From: Acidobacteria bacterium Ga0077534
Lineage (GTDB): Bacteria; Acidobacteriota; Blastocatellia; Pyrinomonadales; Pyrinomonadaceae
Reading direction: 5' to 3'
DNA length: 64,000 nt
NCBI GenBank assembly: GCA_001464455.1
Contig: LNEI01000024.1
Span: 32,175-96,174, forward strand
Shown: piece after piece, positions 17,921 through 25,611 of the stretch
How the letters are laid out: every line of letters starts with the position of its first letter
Position numbering within the stretch: the first letter of the stretch is position 1
Position numbers and translations under genes: made by a program
Notes under the pieces: model-generated
What the model was told of the DNA's origin: nothing
The model's input: the letters and a program-made list of their open reading frames with translations, nothing else
Databases searched by the model: none

Positions 17921-19042
17921 ATGTTCGATCAGTTTACACTTGGCATCGAAGAAGAGTTTCAGATTGTTGACCCAACGACGCGAGAGCTAAAATCGCACGT
18001 CTCCGAGATACTCGACGAGGGCAAAATGCTGCTTGGCGAAAAGATCAAGCCGGAGATGATCCAGTCGATGATCGAGGTCGGCACGGGCGTTTGCGCAAAT
18101 ATTCAGGAAGCTCGCGAAGATCTTACGAAGCTTCGGTGCATCATCTCAGGCCTCGCGCGTAAAAAGAACATGGCGATCGTCGCTGCGTCGACGCATCCTT
18201 TCTCGAAATGGTCGGAGCAGGAGATCTACGATGGCGACCGTTACAAGCTGCTGGTCGACGAACTCCAGATGGTCGCCCGCAGTCTTCTGATCTTTGGGCT
18301 TCACGTCCACGTCGGCATTCCCGATATGGAAAAGCGGATCCAGGTAATGAACGCGGCCCGATATTTCCTGCCCCATATTTTGGCGCTTACGACTTCGTCG
18401 CCATTCTGGCTCGGATTCAACACGGGTCTGAAATCCTATCGATCCGAAGTTTTCAAGAAATTCCCCCGAACTGAGATCCCAGACACCTTCGAATCTTACG
18501 CACAGTTTCAAGCCTACGTTGATCTGTTGGTCAAGATGAACTGTATTCAGAACGGATCGAAGATATGGTGGGACGTTCGTCCGCATCACCTATTCCCGAC
18601 GCTAGAATTTCGCATCTGCGATATCCCGACACGTGTGGATGACACGATAGCCGTCGCCGGACTGTTTCAGGCGATCGTCGCTAAGTTAATGGTTTTGAAC
18701 GAGGGCAACATAGGCTTTCGTATCTATCACCGTCGCCTTATCCTCGAAAATAAATGGCGGGCGATCCGCTACGGGCTCGACGGAAATCTACTCGATCTGG
18801 GCAAGCAGAAAGAGGTTCCAGCGAGAGATCTGATCCGCGAATTACTTGATTTTGTCGACGATGTGCTCGATCCGCTCGGTTCGCGCTCTGAGGTAGAGCA
18901 TATTCACACGATCCTCGAGCGCGGTACGTCGGCTGACGAGCAGCTTCGAGTTTTTGAGGAAACAAACGGTGACTACAACGCCGTCGTCGACATGTTGATG
19001 GTAAACACGCTCGAGAACGTTCCCGAGCATTGTTTCGACTAA
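17921..19042 (+). CDS. Carboxylate-amine ligase, YbdK/GCS2 family
   Basis: The 373-residue protein begins FTLGIEEEFQIVDP, the hallmark of glutamate-cysteine ligase family 2 (YbdK-like). It continues with EMIQSMIEVGTGVC, AASTHPF, HVHVGIPD and WWDVRPHHLFPTLEFRICDIPTRV. These enzymes ligate an amine to a carboxylate using ATP; YbdK makes gamma-glutamylcysteine only weakly, and the physiological substrate is uncertain. GGGAG lies 9 bases before the ATG. It ends just before the first cobalamin riboswitch. Confidence 0.9.
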   Translation: MFDQFTLGIEEEFQIVDPTTRELKSHVSEILDEGKMLLGEKIKPEMIQSMIEVGTGVCANIQEAREDLTKLRCIISGLARKKNMAIVAASTHPFSKWSEQEIYDGDRYKLLVDELQMVARSLLIFGLHVHVGIPDMEKRIQVMNAARYFLPHILALTTSSPFWLGFNTGLKSYRSEVFKKFPRTEIPDTFESYAQFQAYVDLLVKMNCIQNGSKIWWDVRPHHLFPTLEFRICDIPTRVDDTIAVAGLFQAIVAKLMVLNEGNIGFRIYHRRLILENKWRAIRYGLDGNLLDLGKQKEVPARDLIRELLDFVDDVLDPLGSRSEVEHIHTILERGTSADEQLRVFEETNGDYNAVVDMLMVNTLENVPEHCFD

Positions 19043-19082
19043 GTACGGCGAGTCTGTTACTGTAAGTCTGTTGATAATCAGC

Positions 19083-19205
19083 GTCTGAGGTGCCCCGCGT
19101 GGGCATGACAGCCGGGAAAGCGGGTGAGACTCCCGCACGATCGCGTCACTGTATTGTACGTTCAAAGCGTACTAAGTCAGGTTCCGGTGATTCAGACAGC
19201 TTATC
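19083..19205 (+). promoter_or_regulatory. Cobalamin riboswitch aptamer (upstream of btuF)
   Basis: The leader contains the B12-box core GCCGGGAAAGCGGGTGAGAC, followed by TCCCGCACGATCGCGTCACTGTA. This matches the conserved aptamer pattern GGGAA..cGGTG.gA.tCC....CG...c.ACTGT. Upstream is GAGGTGCCCCGC (P2 side) and downstream AAGTCAGGTTCC, which fits the closing conserved box. It sits directly upstream of a B12 ABC transporter, as expected for adenosylcobalamin-responsive control. The outer limits are approximate. Confidence 0.9.
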
Positions 19206-19275
19206 GCCATGTAGGATGTTTCGCGTAAAACATCGCTGGCAAAAACACCGCTTCTTCGGTTTTAAATAGCTGAAA

Positions 19276-19327
19276 CGCCCTGTTTTTCTGGCCTTGTTAT
19301 TGGTCCAGAGAACTGGGCGCTTTTGTT
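19276..19327 (+). terminator. Intrinsic terminator of the btuF riboswitch
   Basis: The stem CGCCC...TTCTGG pairs with CCAGA...GGGCG around a loop of about 13 bases and is followed by CTTTTGTT. It lies between the aptamer and btuF, so it is the likely expression platform: B12 binding would favour termination. The btuF ATG follows the T-run directly. Confidence 0.7.
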
Positions 19328-20245
19328 ATGAGAGATCCGGTATTGTTTGCTATCTGTTTTTTTGCTGCGTTTCTCGCTGCCTGCACGGGTACGGCTGAGC
19401 GCTCGAGTACCCCTGAGCCGGCGGCTACGAGGCAGATCGTCGACGACCTCGGCCGCAGTGTAAAAGTTCCCGCAAAAATAACGCGAGCAGTATCGCTCGC
19501 TCCGAATCTGACCGAAAACGTCTTCGCCGTCGGTGCGGGTGATCGCTTGGTTGGCGTCACGACATTCTGCAATTTTCCTGAGGCTGCAAAGTCCGTTGCA
19601 AAGATCGGGGACACGATGAACCCGAACATGGAGACGATAGTTGCCCTCAAACCGGACATCGTGCTCGTCTCGACCGCATCGCAGATCGAGGCATTCTCGT
19701 CGACGCTTGAAGCAAACGGTATCGCCGTCTTTGTTACAAACCCTGATTCGGTCGACGGCCTTTTTCGAAATCTCGAACAGATGGGAACGCTATTCGGTAC
19801 GACCATAAAGGCTGACGAGGTGGTCAATGGCCTTCGAAATAGGCTGAAAAAGCTGGAAGCGAGGCGTTCGACGATGCCCTCGGATCGGGTATTCGTACAG
19901 ATATCAAAGGAACCGCTTTTTACGATCGGGAAACAGTCTTTCCTTACGGCAGCTCTCGAAAAGATCGGTGCCGTTTCGGTCACTAAAGACATCGAAACCG
20001 CCTATCCGAAACTAAGCAAGGAAACCGCGTTAGCGTTGAAGCCTGACGTACTGATCATGTCCGAGAGCGATGACAATCGCGAACCTAACACTGCTTTCGC
20101 AGCCTCGCCCGCAGTTAATAACGGAAACATTATCAAAGTTAACGCCGACCTGATCTCGAGGCCCGGCCCGCGACTGATCGATGCTCTCGAATTGATCGAA
20201 GCCGAGCTGGGCCGGATAAAATTTGCGAGGGAAGCGAAGAATTGA
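19328..20245 (+). CDS. btuF: Vitamin B12 ABC transporter, substrate-binding lipoprotein
   Basis: The 305-residue protein has a lipoprotein signal (hydrophobic run ending AAFLAAC, lipidated Cys about residue 19). A type III (BtuF/FhuD-like) binding-protein domain follows: RQIVDDLGRSVKVPAKITRAVSLAPNLTENVFAVGAGDRLVGVTTFCNFP, then ALKPDIVLVST. It would capture cobalamin in the periplasm and deliver it to BtuCD. The riboswitch upstream supports cobalamin over iron-siderophore specificity. The start lies directly after the terminator T-run with no visible Shine-Dalgarno. It overlaps btuC by 4 bp. Confidence 0.9.
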   Translation: MRDPVLFAICFFAAFLAACTGTAERSSTPEPAATRQIVDDLGRSVKVPAKITRAVSLAPNLTENVFAVGAGDRLVGVTTFCNFPEAAKSVAKIGDTMNPNMETIVALKPDIVLVSTASQIEAFSSTLEANGIAVFVTNPDSVDGLFRNLEQMGTLFGTTIKADEVVNGLRNRLKKLEARRSTMPSDRVFVQISKEPLFTIGKQSFLTAALEKIGAVSVTKDIETAYPKLSKETALALKPDVLIMSESDDNREPNTAFAASPAVNNGNIIKVNADLISRPGPRLIDALELIEAELGRIKFAREAKN

Positions 20246-21192
20246 AAAGGCTCTGGAAAATACTGCTGATCCTCACGCTCGTGCTGGCTGCCTCAATAGT
20301 TGCTGCGTCGATGCTGGGCGCCGAGCGGGTCTCGCTTCTTTCGATGGACGAATCTCAACGTTCGATACTCTTCGACATCAGGCTCCCGAGGATCTTGCTA
20401 GGAGCGTGTGTCGGGGCGAGCCTCGCTCTCGCTGGAGCGGGGCTGCAGGCTTTGCTTCGAAATCCTCTGGCCGAACCTTATCTATTGGGCGTTTCGAACG
20501 GCGCGGCACTGGGAACAATGCTAGCGTTCGTTTTGTTTGAAGGAACCGAGTTCGCGAGGCCCCTACTGGCGCTCGGTGGGGCGGGTCTCGCGACATTTGC
20601 CGTGTATCAAATGGCCCGAAGCCGGGCAGGAATGAATGTCGAGCGGCTGGTGTTGTCAGGCGTCATTGTCACGACTTTTCTCTCATCGATCATCGTCATG
20701 CTGACGACGATCCTCGATGCCGCCCGCCTGCGTAGCTTTACATTCTGGCTGCTCGGCGATCTATCGCAGGCTACCTTGACGGGTGTTTACATCAGCCTTG
20801 CGGGAGTTTTGATAGCCGTGGTTTTGCTTGTCTCGCAGGCTCGTGCCCTGAACTTGATGATGATAGGCGAACGCGACGCTGCTGATTTTGGCGTTGAAAC
20901 TTCGCGGGTTAGGTTGATCGTCTTCGGAGCGGCGAGCCTCGTTGTTGCGGCCGCTGTCGCCGCGAGCGGTTCGGTCGGGTATGTAGGGTTGATAGTTCCG
21001 CACCTGCTCAGGCTGGCCGTCGGCAGCGATAACCGTATCGTGATCCCCGCGTCGGCCCTGGCTGGTGCTGCGTTTGTTGTTTTAGCTGACACGGTCGCGC
21101 GTGTTGCGATCGCACCGCGAGAACTGCCCGTCGGGGCGATCACTGCTTTAATAGGGGCTCCGCTGTTTATCTATTTGCTAAGGAAGAACTAA
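20242..21192 (+). CDS. btuC: Vitamin B12 ABC transporter permease (FecCD family)
   Basis: The 316-residue FecCD-type permease has about ten membrane helices. Family motifs are RLPRILLGACVGASLALAGAGLQALLRNPLAEPYLLGVSNGAALG near the N-terminus and GSVGYVGLIVPHLLRL with ELPVGAITALIGAPLFIYLLRK at the C-terminus. The start is a TTG whose last bases form the btuF stop (TTGA overlap), so the genes are translationally coupled. The partner ATPase is the next gene, about 130 bp downstream. Confidence 0.92.
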   Translation: MKRLWKILLILTLVLAASIVAASMLGAERVSLLSMDESQRSILFDIRLPRILLGACVGASLALAGAGLQALLRNPLAEPYLLGVSNGAALGTMLAFVLFEGTEFARPLLALGGAGLATFAVYQMARSRAGMNVERLVLSGVIVTTFLSSIIVMLTTILDAARLRSFTFWLLGDLSQATLTGVYISLAGVLIAVVLLVSQARALNLMMIGERDAADFGVETSRVRLIVFGAASLVVAAAVAASGSVGYVGLIVPHLLRLAVGSDNRIVIPASALAGAAFVVLADTVARVAIAPRELPVGAITALIGAPLFIYLLRKN

Positions 21193-21323
21193 CAACTTTC
21201 AATTAGATAACTGATAACTATTAGCCACAAATGGCTGCAATAGGCAGTTGTTTCCAATCAGTTAGCAGTCGTCAGTTTTTAGTTTTTAGTTAAAAGTGCC
21301 GCTACACGGCGATACTGACAAAA

Positions 21324-22109
21324 ATGATCGAGGCAAAAAATATTTCAGTCAGTTACGACGACCGAGCGGTGCTCGATACTATCTCCTTCGCTCTTGAACG
21401 CGGAGAGATCATCGCACTTCTCGGGCCGAACGGCGCGGGGAAAACGACGCTTATAAAAGCCCTCAACGGAACGATAGGCCTAAAAAAAGGTGAAGTTCTC
21501 TTGGGGTCGTTGAGTGCAGAACAGCGAGAAATTCACGCCATGTCCCGCCGCGAGATCGCCGGATTGATCGCGGTTGTTGCTCAGGAAAATGAGACCAAGT
21601 TTCCAGTCTCGGTGCTCGAATACGTGCTCGCCGGAAGGTTCGTGAACGGCGGTGCATTTGGCTGGGAAAGCGAGAATGACTTTGAAACTGCAAAACGAGC
21701 ATTAAAAGACTGCGATCTGAACGGCTACGAAGAGCGGCTGATGAACAATCTCTCGGGCGGTGAACGTCAGCGGGTGGTACTTGCGAGAGCAATGGCTACT
21801 AATGCTCGAATTCTGCTTCTTGACGAGCCGACCGCAAATCTCGACCTTGCTCATCAGGCGATGATGTTTCGCCTGGTTCGCGAACGCTGCCGCGGGTGCG
21901 AATCGGCGGCGATCGTTATCACGCACGATCTTAATCTCGCGGCGGAGTTTGCCGACAAGATCATTTTGCTAAAGGATGGCAAGATCGCGGCATTCGGAAT
22001 ACCGGCTGAGGTTTTGACGGCCGAAAAGATCAGCGACGTTTTTGGCGTCGATGTGCTACTGGATGAGAATCCGGCGAGCCGTAAGGTAAGAATTACGGCG
22101 GTTTACTAA
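21324..22109 (+). CDS. btuD: Vitamin B12 ABC transporter ATPase
   Basis: A 261-residue ABC ATPase with Walker A LLGPNGAGKTTLIKAL (about 32-47), Q-loop VAQENE, signature NLSGGERQRVVLARAMA (about 138-154), Walker B ILLLDEPTANLDLAH and switch His in VITHDLNLAAEFAD. It is of the FepC/BtuD type. The 131 bp before it contains short inverted repeats built on AACTGAT/ATCAGTT and no gene. After it come a family 2 palindrome and the second cobalamin riboswitch. Confidence 0.92.
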   Translation: MIEAKNISVSYDDRAVLDTISFALERGEIIALLGPNGAGKTTLIKALNGTIGLKKGEVLLGSLSAEQREIHAMSRREIAGLIAVVAQENETKFPVSVLEYVLAGRFVNGGAFGWESENDFETAKRALKDCDLNGYEERLMNNLSGGERQRVVLARAMATNARILLLDEPTANLDLAHQAMMFRLVRERCRGCESAAIVITHDLNLAAEFADKIILLKDGKIAAFGIPAEVLTAEKISDVFGVDVLLDENPASRKVRITAVY

Positions 22110-22110
22110 T

Positions 22111-22191
22111 TGCAGAAGCCCGCGCAAGCAAGGGCGAAACGCGTACATCGGTCGTGTCCTCTTGCTTACGCGAGGGCTTCCGCATTTTGCA
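22111..22191. repeat. Palindromic repeat, family 2, copy 2
   Basis: The arms GCAGAAGCCCGCGCAAGCAA and TTGCTTACGCGAGGGCTTCC are imperfect complements around a loop of about 25 bp. It has the same core as the copy at 949-1023. It lies between btuD and the btuB riboswitch and could also act as a 3'-end stabiliser for btuFCD mRNA. Confidence 0.72.
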
Positions 22192-22199
22192 TTTGTTGA

Positions 22200-22300
22200 C
22201 AACTGAGCACAAGGAAGTCCGGTGAAAATCCGGCGCTGCCCACGCAACCGTTACAGTCGGGAACTTTGCTCGTTCGTCTTGGTTTAGAACCATTGTGCGT
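22200..22300 (+). promoter_or_regulatory. Cobalamin riboswitch (upstream of btuB)
   Basis: The core GGAAGTCCGGTGAAAATCC, then GGCGCTGCCCACGCAACCGT, matches the B12-box consensus GGAA..cGGTG.AA.tCCG..gCTGcCC.CGCAAC.GT. The 3' part is less canonical, so the limits are approximate. GCACAA (22207-22212) can pair with TTGTGC (22293-22298) as a closing P1 helix. The same TTGTGC can instead pair with GCACAA at 22305-22310, which adjoins the btuB Shine-Dalgarno GAGGG (22311-22315). Control is therefore probably translational, as no T-run terminator is visible. Confidence 0.85.
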
Positions 22301-22319
22301 GTGGGCACAAGAGGGAAAA

Positions 22320-24674
22320 ATGAGAATTTTACTTACAGTTTCTTTTATATTATCTGCTGTTGCGGGTGCGTTCGCTCAGCAGGCTAGCTCCATTTCAGGC
22401 AAGGTCCTTCGTGGCGGCAGCCCCGAGACCAATGTGACGGTCGCACTTACAGGCCCAAATGGCGTTTCGCTCAGCACGGTTTCTGATGCAAGCGGTCAAT
22501 ATTCGTTCGAGAATCTCGCTCCCGGACGATATGAGGTGTTTGTTCCAGGCGCAACTGTCGATGTCACCCGAAAGGTGACCCTTGCTTCCGGGCAAACGCG
22601 GTCAATAGATCTCGATCTGACCATTTATCCTTCCGCGATCAGCGAACGAGTTACCGTCGCAGCCAGTGAGAGTCAGCCGATCGAACAGGTCTCGAAAACG
22701 GTCGATCTGATCACAGGCCAGGAAATGCGTGACCGGGCCGATTTCGGCCTCGTCGAATCGCTCCGAACGATCCCGGGTTTTCGGGTGCAGCAGCTTGGCG
22801 GCTTTGGAAAAACGGCATCGATCAAGACCCGCGGCCTTAGGAATCAGGATACGGCGATCTTGATCGACGGGATTCGTTTCCGCGATGCTTCAGCCATCCC
22901 GGGTGACGCGGCTCCGTTTTTAAGCGACTTTACGCTCACGAGCGTTAGCAAGGTCGAAGTCCTTCGCGGGCCGGGTTCGTCGCTTTATGGAACGAATGCA
23001 GCGGGCGGGACCGTCGATTTTCAAACGCCGCGAGCGAGAAGCGGAACCCATGGACAGGTCGGCGGAGCGTTTGGCGGGCTTGGCCTCGGACGCTTTCGCG
23101 GGAATGTATCGCATGGTTTTGCAAATGGCAAGGTCGGCATTGGCGGCGGCCTTTCGCGGACGGTTTACTCCGAAGGCGTCGATGGTGACGACCGGGCGGC
23201 AAACACTAACCTCCAGAGCCGCATTGACGCGAGCCCTTTCCAGAACACCTGGCTCTCGGGTAGATTCTTTTTTTCCAAGGCGGACGTAAAACTCAATTCC
23301 AGCCCCGACACGCTCGGCACGCCGCCAACTTCGAACGCCGCGATCATCGACGCACGGGCGGGAACTAACTTCGCGTCGGACCGGAATGATCCCGACAGCT
23401 TTCAGGACGCAGATTTCTTTTCGGGACAGGTCGCCGGTTCGCACGCGTTGTCAAATTCGGGACGTTTTGTCATCGCGGGCCATTACCAGGCGGTAACGAC
23501 GAAGCGAGATAACACAAACGGCCCGTTGGGCGTCGGTTTCCAGTCTGCCTCGACCAGCATCTTCGAGGGCCGGATCGACACAGCGAACGCTCGCCTGACC
23601 TGGACCCCGAACGGGAATAATACGCTGACAGCGGGTTACGAATTCGAACGCGAGGATTTTCGCAATGAGGGTCGGACTCCATCGGGAACGGGGAATTTCT
23701 TTACCGAAGTGGGCCAAACGAGCAACACCGTTTTCGTGCAGCATCTGATCGGTCTCAACGACGAGCGATTTCAGCTCAGCCTCGGTGCCCGTGCCCAGCG
23801 TTTCAGTCTGGAACGCCCTGTGTTTAGCCTGGGAAACGCGCCTTATGAAGCTCTAACGCTCGGCGACCCGCCAAACGCGTTAACCTTCGACGCGGCTTCG
23901 TCTTACTTTTTCCGCTCGACCGGGACGAAAGTGCGGGCGCATATCGGGACGGGCTATCGTGTCCCATCGCTTTACGAACGGTTCGGAACATTCTTCTCAT
24001 CCTTCGGAACACCAAGCTTTGTTGCTCTCGGCGACCCGTTTCTTGAACCGGAGAAAACCGTCGGATTTGACGCCGGGGTCGAGCACTACGTCGCAAACGG
24101 CCGCGTCATCCTCTCGGCGACGTATTTCTATACAAAGTTGACCGACATCATCGGCTTTGCAAACGTCGCTCCAAATATCGGCTCGACCATACGAACCTTC
24201 GGCGGTTACGTCAATCAGCCCGGCGGTCTTTCACGCGGCGGCGAGTTTAGTGCAAAATTCAAGCCTTCTTCTTCGACCGACATTTCGAGCAGCTATACGT
24301 TTACAAACAGCAAACAAAGGACGCCGCAAGTCATCGGAAACAGTTCGCTAAAGACGCTTGGGGTCCCGGATCATCAATTCACGCTCGTGGCAACGCAGCG
24401 GTTTGCGAAGTTCTGGGTCAATTTCGACTTCCTGGCCACATCGACCTATCTCGCTCCGATCTTCAGTAATTCGAGCTTTAGCACCTACATCTATCGCTTC
24501 AATGGCAATCGTCGTGGCGACTTAACGGCCGGTTACACGTTCGATCTAAAAAGACCTGGTATGAACCTGCGTGTTTTCGGTACTGTCGAGAACGTCTTCA
24601 ACCAGGAATACTTCGAGAATGGATTCCGCACCGCGAAGGCGAATGCACGGCTAGGCGTTTCTTATTCCTTCTAG
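22320..24674 (+). CDS. btuB: TonB-dependent vitamin B12 receptor
   Basis: The 784-residue outer-membrane receptor has a signal peptide (MRILLTVSFILSAVAGAFAQ), then a carboxypeptidase-regulatory-like domain (about 22-105), a plug with LVESLRTIPGFRVQQLGG, DTAILIDGIRFRD and VEVLRGPGSSLYGTNAAGGTVDFQTP (about 135-255), and a long beta-barrel ending in the aromatic C-terminus VSYSF. The riboswitch and the adjacent btuFCD define the substrate as a corrinoid. The start is ATG 22320, 4 bases after GAGGG; the longer frame would run into the riboswitch. The extra N-terminal domain is common in Acidobacteriota and Bacteroidota. Confidence 0.92.
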   Translation: MRILLTVSFILSAVAGAFAQQASSISGKVLRGGSPETNVTVALTGPNGVSLSTVSDASGQYSFENLAPGRYEVFVPGATVDVTRKVTLASGQTRSIDLDLTIYPSAISERVTVAASESQPIEQVSKTVDLITGQEMRDRADFGLVESLRTIPGFRVQQLGGFGKTASIKTRGLRNQDTAILIDGIRFRDASAIPGDAAPFLSDFTLTSVSKVEVLRGPGSSLYGTNAAGGTVDFQTPRARSGTHGQVGGAFGGLGLGRFRGNVSHGFANGKVGIGGGLSRTVYSEGVDGDDRAANTNLQSRIDASPFQNTWLSGRFFFSKADVKLNSSPDTLGTPPTSNAAIIDARAGTNFASDRNDPDSFQDADFFSGQVAGSHALSNSGRFVIAGHYQAVTTKRDNTNGPLGVGFQSASTSIFEGRIDTANARLTWTPNGNNTLTAGYEFEREDFRNEGRTPSGTGNFFTEVGQTSNTVFVQHLIGLNDERFQLSLGARAQRFSLERPVFSLGNAPYEALTLGDPPNALTFDAASSYFFRSTGTKVRAHIGTGYRVPSLYERFGTFFSSFGTPSFVALGDPFLEPEKTVGFDAGVEHYVANGRVILSATYFYTKLTDIIGFANVAPNIGSTIRTFGGYVNQPGGLSRGGEFSAKFKPSSSTDISSSYTFTNSKQRTPQVIGNSSLKTLGVPDHQFTLVATQRFAKFWVNFDFLATSTYLAPIFSNSSFSTYIYRFNGNRRGDLTAGYTFDLKRPGMNLRVFGTVENVFNQEYFENGFRTAKANARLGVSYSF

Positions 24675-24701
24675 GTTATTTGGGTTTTCTCTGCGAACTT
24701 A

Positions 24702-24744
24702 GCGTCTTTGCGTTAAATAATCTGAATTTTTAACGCGAAGACGC
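24702..24744. repeat. CGCAAAG-type hairpin downstream of btuB
   Basis: GCGTCTTTGCGTTAAA pairs with TTTAACGCGAAGACGC (one mismatch) around 11 bases. It is related to the repeat at 11763-11795. It could serve as a 3' stabiliser for btuB mRNA, but no T-run follows. Confidence 0.6.
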
Positions 24745-24908
24745 AAAGGGGGTCCAAGGGAAGAATTTGGGGCACTACGATTTTATAAATGTTTTATGTG
24801 TAATACGTGAAACAAAATGTGACTGAAATTCGTATTATATGACGGCGAGCTAGATCCGCGAGGATTTGGCCGAATATATGAACGAAATATGAACGTATTT
24901 TGATTTAG

Positions 24909-25008
24909 GTGGGACAGTGGGACAAAAGACCTAAAACGTCTAAGTGGTTGATATTCAGTAGTTTCCGGCGGTCCGTTCGTGTCCCATCTTGTCCCACGGT
25001 GGGACAAG
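24909..25008. promoter_or_regulatory. Cluster of GTGGGACA / TGTCCCAC sites
   Basis: GTGGGACA occurs twice in tandem (24909-24924). TGTCCCAT (24980-24987) follows, then a near-perfect palindrome CTTGTCCCAC / GTGGGACAAG with a one-base centre (24988-25008). It lies 90-190 bp upstream of the next secreted-protein gene. The multiple half-sites look like an operator, but the cognate regulator is unknown. Confidence 0.35.
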
Positions 25009-25098
25009 CTAAAGCAGATCGGACCGGTGACCGGCAAATATCCGGGTCTCGTGATCGTGTGAAACGTGATAATATCTGATAAATGGAGGCATTTTGAA

Positions 25099-25605
25099 AT
25101 GAGGTTTAGCACAGCAGTTTTTGTGTTTTTGATATTTGCCGCTACGGTCACGGCGACCGCCCAGAAGAAGACGATCACGAATGCTGATCTCGAGAAATAC
25201 CGGCAGGCGAGACTTGCTGCCGAGCGTGACTATCGTGAGAATCACGTCCGCCTTGGCATGCCTTCGCCTGAGGAACTCGACCGGCGAAACGAAGCGAGCC
25301 GCAAGGAATTAAGTGAATTATCCTCAAGGCTGCGAGAAGAGGAAATGTTAGAGCGCCAGCAGGCGGGTCGATCGGCCCATGCAGCGGCTTCTGTGATAAA
25401 TCTTGATCTCGGTACACGCGTAAACGGGATACAAGGCATCGCCCCGGCAGTCGTCTGGGGATACTACGGATATGGACGCGATCGACGATATCGACCAGCC
25501 TATAGAGTGCCGTCCGGACAGCAATATTACGTCAGCGGTGGCAGCATCTGGCCCGTCGGCCCTCGAACACCCTCGCGGCCTCTGATAAGAGTAAAAAGAA
25601 GATAA
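25099..25605 (+). CDS. Secreted protein of unknown function
   Basis: The 168-residue product has a signal peptide (MRFSTAVFVFLIFAATVTATAQ), then a charged helical region (about 25-90, with AERDYRENHVRLGMPSPEELDRRNEASRKELSELSSRLREEE, a probable coiled coil) and a Tyr/Arg/Pro-rich tail. It matches no family I recognise. GGAGG lies 9 bases before the ATG. It is 6 bp upstream of gatB and probably shares its transcript. The cluster of GTGGGACA sites upstream may control it. Confidence 0.72.
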   Translation: MRFSTAVFVFLIFAATVTATAQKKTITNADLEKYRQARLAAERDYRENHVRLGMPSPEELDRRNEASRKELSELSSRLREEEMLERQQAGRSAHAAASVINLDLGTRVNGIQGIAPAVVWGYYGYGRDRRYRPAYRVPSGQQYYVSGGSIWPVGPRTPSRPLIRVKRR

Positions 25606-25611
25606 ATAGTT

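Larger units (their letters stand above)
24675..25098. other. Gene-free spacer with hairpin and GTGGGACA sites
   Basis: These 424 bp hold no convincing gene. The left part has a hairpin of the CGCAAAG repeat (24702-24744). The right part has five TGTCCCA/TGGGACA half-sites (24909-25008), including a palindrome with 10-base arms CTTGTCCCAC at 24988-25008. A long minus-strand reading frame across the region has no family features and I do not call it. Confidence 0.6.

Noticed and set aside
24690..24760. Hairpin after btuB as an intrinsic terminator
   Set aside because: The stem is not followed by a T-run, so I list it only as a repeat.
24783..25178. 131-residue minus-strand reading frame
   Set aside because: It lies across the operator-like sites and the opposite-strand secreted-protein gene. 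It has no family features and no ribosome-binding site.
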